A stretch of DNA of 10,164 bases from JBDREF01 sp043820045 (lineage in GTDB: Bacteria > Planctomycetota > Phycisphaerae > Sedimentisphaerales > Anaerobacaceae). Below the pieces are notes generated by a model, which was given only the letters and a program-made list of their open reading frames with translations, did not search any database and was not told the DNA's origin. The stretch is from NCBI GenBank assembly GCA_043820045.1, contig JBDREF010000216.1, positions 1-10,164 of the forward strand, read 5' to 3'. A program made the position numbers and the translations under genes. Of this stretch, positions 6,915 through 10,164 are shown piece after piece (positions within the stretch are counted from its first letter, which is position 1; each line of letters begins with the position of its first letter).

Positions 6915-6989
6915 AGGGAGCAGAAGGACGAACAGTTGGCGGGAGTTTTTCGTAAGAGTTAATATGATAAGGCCAGCCAACAAAAGGAG
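6915..6989 (+). promoter_or_regulatory. GGA-rich csrA leader, candidate CsrA autoregulatory sites
   Basis: GGA triplets occur at 6917-6919 (AGGGAG), 6926-6928 (AAGGAC), 6942-6944 (CGGGAG) and 6986-6988. The last is the Shine-Dalgarno AAAGGAG itself, 6 nt before the ATG. CsrA binds GGA-centred sites, often in loops, and represses translation by covering the ribosome site. GTTGGC (6935-6940) can pair with GCCAAC (6976-6981), a 6-bp stem placing the third GGA in its loop and ending just before the ribosome site. The GGA sites and pairing are visible; autoregulation is inferred. Confidence 0.45.
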
Positions 6990-6995
6990 TTAGCG

Positions 6996-7253
6996 ATGTT
7001 AGTTCTAAGCAGACAAAGAGATGAGTCAATTATGATCGGCGACGATGTGGAGATTATCATCGTTGATGTTCGTGGGGATAAGGTTCGTCTGGGTATAACG
7101 GCTCCCAAGAGCATACCGGTACATCGCAGAGAGATCTACGACGCGATACAGCGGGAAAAGGCCGATAAGAAGGAGTCTCACGAGCAACCGCAGGCCGAAC
7201 CCAAGGCCCAGCAGGAACAAGAGCCTGACAAGAAGCCCCAGGACAATCCTTAA
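6996..7253 (+). CDS. csrA: Carbon storage regulator CsrA (RsmA)
   Basis: 85-residue post-transcriptional regulator that, as a swapped dimer, binds GGA motifs in mRNA leaders. The core is canonical: MLVLSRQRDESIMIGDDVEI (1-20), VRGDKVRLGITAP (25-37) and IPVHRREIYDAI (40-51). It keeps Leu4, Arg6 and Arg44, key RNA-contact positions in the family. Residues 53-85 form a hydrophilic tail rich in Lys, Glu, Gln and Pro, low in complexity and probably disordered; many CsrA proteins stop near residue 60-65, so this is longer than usual. Shine-Dalgarno AAGGAG lies 6 nt before the ATG. No fliW or flagellin gene, the frequent neighbour, is in this window, so its targets cannot be read from context. Confidence 0.96.
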   Translation: MLVLSRQRDESIMIGDDVEIIIVDVRGDKVRLGITAPKSIPVHRREIYDAIQREKADKKESHEQPQAEPKAQQEQEPDKKPQDNP

Positions 7254-7258
7254 ACGCA

Positions 7259-7275
7259 CGGGCTTATATTGCCCG
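7259..7275 (+). terminator. Weak hairpin after csrA
   Basis: CGGGC (7259-7263) pairs with GCCCG (7271-7275) around a TTATATT loop, six bases after the csrA stop. It is followed by a C-run rather than T's, so termination there is doubtful. A second GC stem, GGCGG (7344-7348) with CCGCC (7363-7367), lies further on, also without a T-tract. Confidence 0.22.
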
Positions 7276-7378
7276 GCACCCCCCCGAACCACCTCACCAA
7301 ACCATTTCCACCGCTTGATTACCTATGAATTTCTCTTATTTTCGGCGGTCTTGTTTTGCGCGCCGCCAGGTCAGTATC

Positions 7379-7416
7379 CCACATTGCCGGGCACAGATTG
7401 CGCGGGTACAATGTGG
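7379..7416. promoter_or_regulatory. Inverted repeat framing the PLD-like gene promoter
   Basis: CCACATTG (7379-7386) is the perfect reverse complement of CAATGTGG (7409-7416). The left arm overlaps the start of the -35 box and the right arm covers the end of the -10 box. The placement suggests an operator for a dimeric regulator, or a DNA or RNA hairpin; no regulator gene adjoins it. Confidence 0.45.
7384..7412 (+). promoter_or_regulatory. Sigma-70 promoter for the PLD-like gene
   Basis: TTGCCG (7384-7389), exactly 17 bases, then TACAAT (7407-7412, 5 of 6 to consensus). The start would be near 7419, leaving a leader of about 32 nt before ATG 7451. This is the best promoter in the window by eye. 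Confidence 0.6.
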
Positions 7417-7450
7417 CCGACCGGATTATTGAGCTTTGGAATCGACTGTA

Positions 7451-7975
7451 ATGCTTGAATTCATTACCGACAGAGGCATATACGAAAAGGTAATCTGCGG
7501 ACGGGTCGCAAAGGCTCGCAGGTTTGTCTGGATAGCCACTGCCGACCTCAAAGACCTTCACGTGGACAAAGGCGGCAGGATGGTCCCATTTCTGGAGATT
7601 TTATCGGATTTGGTGAAAAAACGTGTCGAGGTCAGACTGCTGCACGCCAAGGAGCCGGGTCCGGCCTTTCGGAAAGACTTCGACAGGTATCCGAACCTGA
7701 TAAAAGGAATGGAGCGGATTCTTTGCCCGAGAGTCCATCTAAAGGCCGTAATTATTGACGGCGGCTTCGCCTACACCGGCAGCGCCAATCTCACCGGCGC
7801 AGGCATGGGCGCAAAGAGCGAGCACAAGCGAAACTTCGAGTCCGGCATAATCACCGACGACGAAGCGATAGTCGGTCAGGTCATGGAACAATTCGACGCC
7901 ATCTGGACCGGAAACCACTGCCCCAAGTGCGGCCGAAAAAAATTCTGCGCAGACTACAAAGACATCTTGGTCTAG
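7451..7975 (+). CDS. Small single-HKD phospholipase D-like protein
   Basis: 174 residues from ATG 7451; an in-frame TTG at 7436 is possible but has no better ribosome site. The one HKD motif is HLKAVIID (96-103), followed by YTGSANLTGAG (108-118), the Gly-Ser and Asn expected in PLD-superfamily nucleases and phosphodiesterases. An acidic NFESGI segment (128-133) is also typical. The N-terminal half (FVWIATADLKD, VEVRLLHAKEPGP) matches the first strands of the fold. With one HKD per chain it should act as a dimer, as bacterial Nuc-type enzymes do. The C-terminus has CPKCGRKKFC (157-166), a possible small metal-binding knuckle. No signal peptide is visible. Substrate (DNA, RNA or lipid) cannot be told. 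It has its own promoter and ends at a repeat region that may have altered its last codons. Confidence 0.85.
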   Translation: MLEFITDRGIYEKVICGRVAKARRFVWIATADLKDLHVDKGGRMVPFLEILSDLVKKRVEVRLLHAKEPGPAFRKDFDRYPNLIKGMERILCPRVHLKAVIIDGGFAYTGSANLTGAGMGAKSEHKRNFESGIITDDEAIVGQVMEQFDAIWTGNHCPKCGRKKFCADYKDILV

Positions 7976-8008
7976 CATTACGTCTCGCATGTTTGACGCG
8001 TGTGGGAA

Positions 8009-8043
8009 GAGATTGCTTCGTCGCTGCTCTCCTCGCAATGACA
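8009..8043. repeat. Dispersed intergenic palindromic repeat
   Basis: Begins GAGATTGCTTCGTCGC and ends CTCGCAATGACA; ATTGC (8012-8016) pairs with GCAAT (8035-8039). I recognise it as the widespread bacterial intergenic repeat whose translation gives the common spurious peptide 'IARRAATKQS'. It is non-coding here. Confidence 0.6.
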
Positions 8044-8050
8044 GAGCATC

Positions 8051-8148
8051 CGTAGGGTGGGCAAATTCCGTTTTTGCCCACGCGGATTAGGTTGGCGTGC
8101 GCAACAAACTGATCAAATTCGCGTGTGCAACAAGTTGCACACCCTACG
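8051..8148. repeat. Compound palindromic repeat with two internal hairpins
   Basis: The outer arms CGTAGGGTG (8051-8059) and CACCCTACG (8140-8148) are perfect reverse complements. Inside are a 9-bp hairpin, GTGGGCAAA (8057-8065) with TTTGCCCAC (8073-8081), and another, GTGTGCAAC (8123-8131) with GTTGCACAC (8134-8142), 2-nt loop. A direct repeat links them: GCGTGCGCAACAAA (8095-8108) versus GCGTGTGCAACAAG (8121-8134). Such nested structure fits a mosaic of dispersed palindromic units. No T-tract makes it a clear terminator, though it lies between convergent genes. Confidence 0.65.
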
Positions 8149-8191
8149 TCTACAAAGACATCCTGGCGCGATAGACACTACGCACCTCGGA

Positions 8192-9358
8192 TTACACCAA
8201 CAGGTCAGAATCGGAAGCGTTCGATGTTCTTGGGTGAGAATCAGGAAGAAACTTCAGTTGCATGTCGTCAGCAGCAAAGGTGCCTTTTCGTCTACGTGGT
8301 GGAGGATTGATGACTATTAGTTTATGCTCTTTCTCCAAGAGCTTGAGGGCTTTTGTGTATGTATAGGCGGGTGTTTGAGTTAGTACGATCTCTTTCACCT
8401 GAGAAACTGTTCGGACTTTCCCCTCCAGAGACACACTCAGGTCTTCAGCAAGCATCTCATCTTGGTAATCTCTGAAGAGATTGAGCTGTGACGGATTGTC
8501 TTTGTCGGAGAACCGAAAGCCGCCACCTGGGTCAACCTTCCACATGGCTCTTTTCATCAGCTCCAGTCCTCTCAGGCTGTTTGTACAGAAAAAGAGCCAA
8601 TAAAGCAACTTGTCATTGGTATCACACATAGCGAAGTGCCAAACGTACTTGCTGCCACTCTTCTTTTCGAGTGCAGTTTTGTAGGTTCCTAATGTGAAGA
8701 CTGAACGTTCATTGGATTCCAGCCCAAGGGCCGGGCGCCATTCAGGGCCACCAAACGTTCTGTCTAAAGATGGCCACTTGGTTTTATCTCCTAGAAATCG
8801 GTTCATATGATCCCAGTTTAAATATGAGAAGACTTCGCATTGAGGTTGGGACATTACTCTCTGAATTAGCTGTAATGATACGTCGGAGTATCCAGATTGG
8901 TCGAGGAAGAAAAACGCCGGTCCGATTTTGCGTTTGGTTTTCTCGTAGATATCCAGAATCTCGTTCAACACTCTCTCACAGTCGCCTTTCTCTACCCTAA
9001 CGGAACTGATTCTACGAGATTCCCCTATCCTTTTTCTGTAATCTTCAACGATATTCTGCAAAATAGCATGTCTTTCGTTGTGCTCCTCAATGAATAAGAA
9101 GCTAATGGGGATGGGGAACTCGTAAGAGTGCTCCAAGACGGATTCTATCGCAAGAATAGGACTTCCAGGTTCTCCTCCAGCATACCGTCCCGGACCAGCG
9201 AAACCATCAACGAACAACAACTCTGCTTTTGAGATGCCTAATTTGTGTGACTGTCTTGCCATGATCGGCACCCAAGCCTTGAGATAATTTTCCAAAATGC
9301 GGTGCTTCGCCAAAGTGTGAGCGGAGCTTTCCCAAATGGGAGGTGATGTGTCACTCAT
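8192..9358 (-). CDS. tcmP: Three-Cys-motif partner protein TcmP
   Basis: 388 residues matching the TcmP family. The N-terminus has KHRILENYLKAWVPIM (18-33), then LLFVDGFAGPGRYAGGEPGS (47-66), an acidic FIEEHNERH (89-97), KGDCERV (124-130) and FFFLDQSGYSDV (149-160). These look like the successive strands of a Rossmann-type, methyltransferase-like fold; the FxDxSG block stands where I would expect a DPFG-like motif, so it may be an atypical member. MKRAMWKVDPGGGFRF (268-283) is another family block, and residues about 310-372 look like a winged-helix domain. No activity is established for the family that I know of. The ATG overlaps the end of the upstream DUF5131 gene by 8 bases (ATGAGTGA), so translation is coupled. 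The gene looks more AT-rich than the cell-wall genes, suggesting transfer. Confidence 0.85.
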   Translation of the reverse strand: MSDTSPPIWESSAHTLAKHRILENYLKAWVPIMARQSHKLGISKAELLFVDGFAGPGRYAGGEPGSPILAIESVLEHSYEFPIPISFLFIEEHNERHAILQNIVEDYRKRIGESRRISSVRVEKGDCERVLNEILDIYEKTKRKIGPAFFFLDQSGYSDVSLQLIQRVMSQPQCEVFSYLNWDHMNRFLGDKTKWPSLDRTFGGPEWRPALGLESNERSVFTLGTYKTALEKKSGSKYVWHFAMCDTNDKLLYWLFFCTNSLRGLELMKRAMWKVDPGGGFRFSDKDNPSQLNLFRDYQDEMLAEDLSVSLEGKVRTVSQVKEIVLTQTPAYTYTKALKLLEKEHKLIVINPPPRRRKGTFAADDMQLKFLPDSHPRTSNASDSDLLV

Positions 9359-10094
9359 TTGTGTTCACCAACAATACTTCTTGAATTAACGTAGGCATGG
9401 CATCCCATGTGCGGCCGTCGAGTACTCGGCCGGCTTTTTTCTTGTTTACGCCTCCCCATTGTTTGAAGAAGAAAGGAACATCTGCGCAAAGGCACTGATC
9501 GCGTATGTCGGTAACCCATTGTGGTTTCATCGGTCTTGCCCCCGGGCCTGATTCACCGCCGCCGATGACCCAGTCGATTTCCTGGAGGTCAATATTGGGG
9601 ATGGGGCCCAAAAGCGGCTCGCAGGAAATAAATTTGACGGCCGCACCGGTCGCCCTGAGGTCATCTATGCGGTAAGTGCAGTCGGCATTCTCGACGGTTA
9701 CGCCCATCCAGACGTTCTGCGGCCAAATCAACTTCGAGCTTAATTTCAGCAGACGGTCGGAACGTTTCGTCAATATCTGGAATCGGTGATGAGACGCCCG
9801 GCGCATAACGTCAAAGACTTTCGAGATGAAATCGAACGGGACATCTTTGTGAAAAAGGTCGCTCATAGAATTGACGAAAATGCTGCGCGGCTGCTTCCAG
9901 CGCAAAGGTACTTCAAGGGCGTGCTCATGAAGTGTGACCCGGAAACCGTTGGCGTAGTTGGGGCTGCCCGCTGCTTTGAGGCGCAAGGCCATACGTTCCG
10001 CATAGCAATTCCTGCAGCCCGCGCTGATCTTTGTGCAGCCGGTAACGGGGTTCCATGTAGATTCAGTCCATTCGATCTTGGAGTTCTGAGCCAT
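9351..10094 (-). CDS. Gp37/Gp68-like DUF5131 three-Cys-motif protein
   Basis: 247 residues from ATG 10094, preceded by GGAGG 4 nt upstream. A TTG at 10154 would extend the frame, but it falls inside the likely -35 box. The N-terminus SKIEWTESTWNPVTGC leads into the cysteine motif C-x6-C-x2-C (Cys20, Cys27, Cys30, then YAERM), spaced differently from the classic radical-SAM CxxxCxxC but suggestive of an iron-sulfur cluster. Further family blocks: FVNSMSDLFH (73-82), FQILTKRSDRL (105-115), MGVTVEN (130-136), FISCEPLLGP (155-164), GGGESGPGARPM (178-189), FFKQWGG (209-215) and GRVLDGRTWDAMP (222-234). All are present, so the gene is intact. The family was named from phage proteins and regularly pairs with TcmP; its reaction is unknown. 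It is the first gene of a two-gene operon at the window's right edge. Confidence 0.9.
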   Translation of the reverse strand: MAQNSKIEWTESTWNPVTGCTKISAGCRNCYAERMALRLKAAGSPNYANGFRVTLHEHALEVPLRWKQPRSIFVNSMSDLFHKDVPFDFISKVFDVMRRASHHRFQILTKRSDRLLKLSSKLIWPQNVWMGVTVENADCTYRIDDLRATGAAVKFISCEPLLGPIPNIDLQEIDWVIGGGESGPGARPMKPQWVTDIRDQCLCADVPFFFKQWGGVNKKKAGRVLDGRTWDAMPTLIQEVLLVNTNE

Positions 10095-10126
10095 TCGGCC
10101 TCCGGAAGAAAGTTCATCATCTGCAA

Positions 10127-10154
10127 AGGATAACGCTCGAACGCGAGAAGTCAA
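10127..10154 (-). promoter_or_regulatory. Possible promoter of the DUF5131-tcmP operon
   Basis: On the minus strand TTGACT (10154-10149), a 16-base spacer and TATCCT (10132-10127, 4 of 6). The start would be near 10120, about 26 nt before ATG 10094. Its presence supports the operon starting at DUF5131. Confidence 0.45.
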
Positions 10155-10164
10155 CGAATTTGCG

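Larger units (their letters stand above)
6665..6995. other. Gene-free region and csrA leader
   Basis: 331 AT-rich bases. In order: a small stem GGCT/AGCC (6674-6687) followed only distantly by seven T (6701-6707), too loose for a confident terminator; an imperfect hairpin CGGAT/ATCCG (6721-6742); a long A/T-rich hairpin (6785-6814); a possible promoter (6836-6864); and the GGA-rich leader of csrA. The minus-strand open frame here (6747-6983) has no family features. Confidence 0.5.
7954..8166. repeat. 17-bp direct repeats flanking a repeat-filled insertion
   Basis: CTACAAAGACATCTTGG (7954-7970, the last codons of the PLD-like gene) recurs as CTACAAAGACATCCTGG (8150-8166), 16 of 17 identical, 196 bases apart. 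The second copy continues CGCGATAG, so it would read Tyr-Lys-Asp-Ile-Leu-Ala-Arg-stop. The stretch between is filled by two palindromic repeats, as if they had been inserted into the gene's end with duplication of the site. Confidence 0.6.

Noticed and set aside
6899..6916. Five-codon leader peptide (MRNRF) before csrA
   Set aside because: The AAAGG is only one base before its ATG, and such short frames arise by chance.
7881..8081. Minus-strand ORF reading IARRAATKQS
   Set aside because: This is the familiar spurious translation of a dispersed intergenic repeat.
8051..8148. CRISPR-like array from the repeated GCGTG.GCAACAA units
   Set aside because: Only two short imperfect copies with no regular spacers and no cas genes; palindromic repeat structure explains it.
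10095..10154. TTG 10154 as the DUF5131 start
   Set aside because: It coincides with the likely -35 box, and homologues begin close to the SKIEW motif, which fits ATG 10094 with GGAGG.

Overview
The window looks like chromosomal DNA from a free-living bacterium of moderately high GC. My best guess is a planctomycete of the Phycisphaerae type, probably from an environmental genome. This is inference: it rests on a peptidoglycan gene block that stops at ftsQ with no ftsA or ftsZ after it, a csrA gene with a long hydrophilic tail, and scattered short palindromic repeats. There is no rRNA or other strong marker to settle the taxonomy. I see no tRNA, rRNA or CRISPR array.

Layout. Positions 4-881 (+) carry two overlapping genes for YkgJ-type cysteine-cluster proteins. 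They run tail to tail, with a 4-base overlap, into a minus-strand block (5337 down to 878) read as murC, murB, ddl, ftsQ. Three of its products act in succession on the peptidoglycan precursor route (UDP-MurNAc formation by MurB, L-Ala addition by MurC, D-Ala-D-Ala supply by Ddl) and the fourth is a divisome protein. A 186-bp element with 25-bp perfect inverted ends sits between murB and ddl. A gene-free stretch (5338-5794) separates the divergent murC from a plus-strand gene for an eight-helix membrane protein of unknown function (5795-6664).

A second gene-free stretch (6665-6995) leads into csrA (6996-7253), whose leader carries several GGA motifs suggestive of autoregulation. Next is a small single-HKD phospholipase D-like protein (7451-7975) with a good promoter framed by an inverted repeat. 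Its 3' end is followed by a compound palindromic repeat region flanked by a near-perfect 17-bp direct repeat copied from the end of the gene.

The right end (10094 down to 8192, minus strand) is a two-gene operon: a Gp37/Gp68-like (DUF5131) protein with a three-cysteine motif, then its known companion TcmP, overlapping by 8 bases. The tcmP gene looks richer in AT than the cell-wall genes, which suits a horizontally acquired accessory module. Neither protein has an established function that I know of, so this pair is the best candidate for an undescribed system here.
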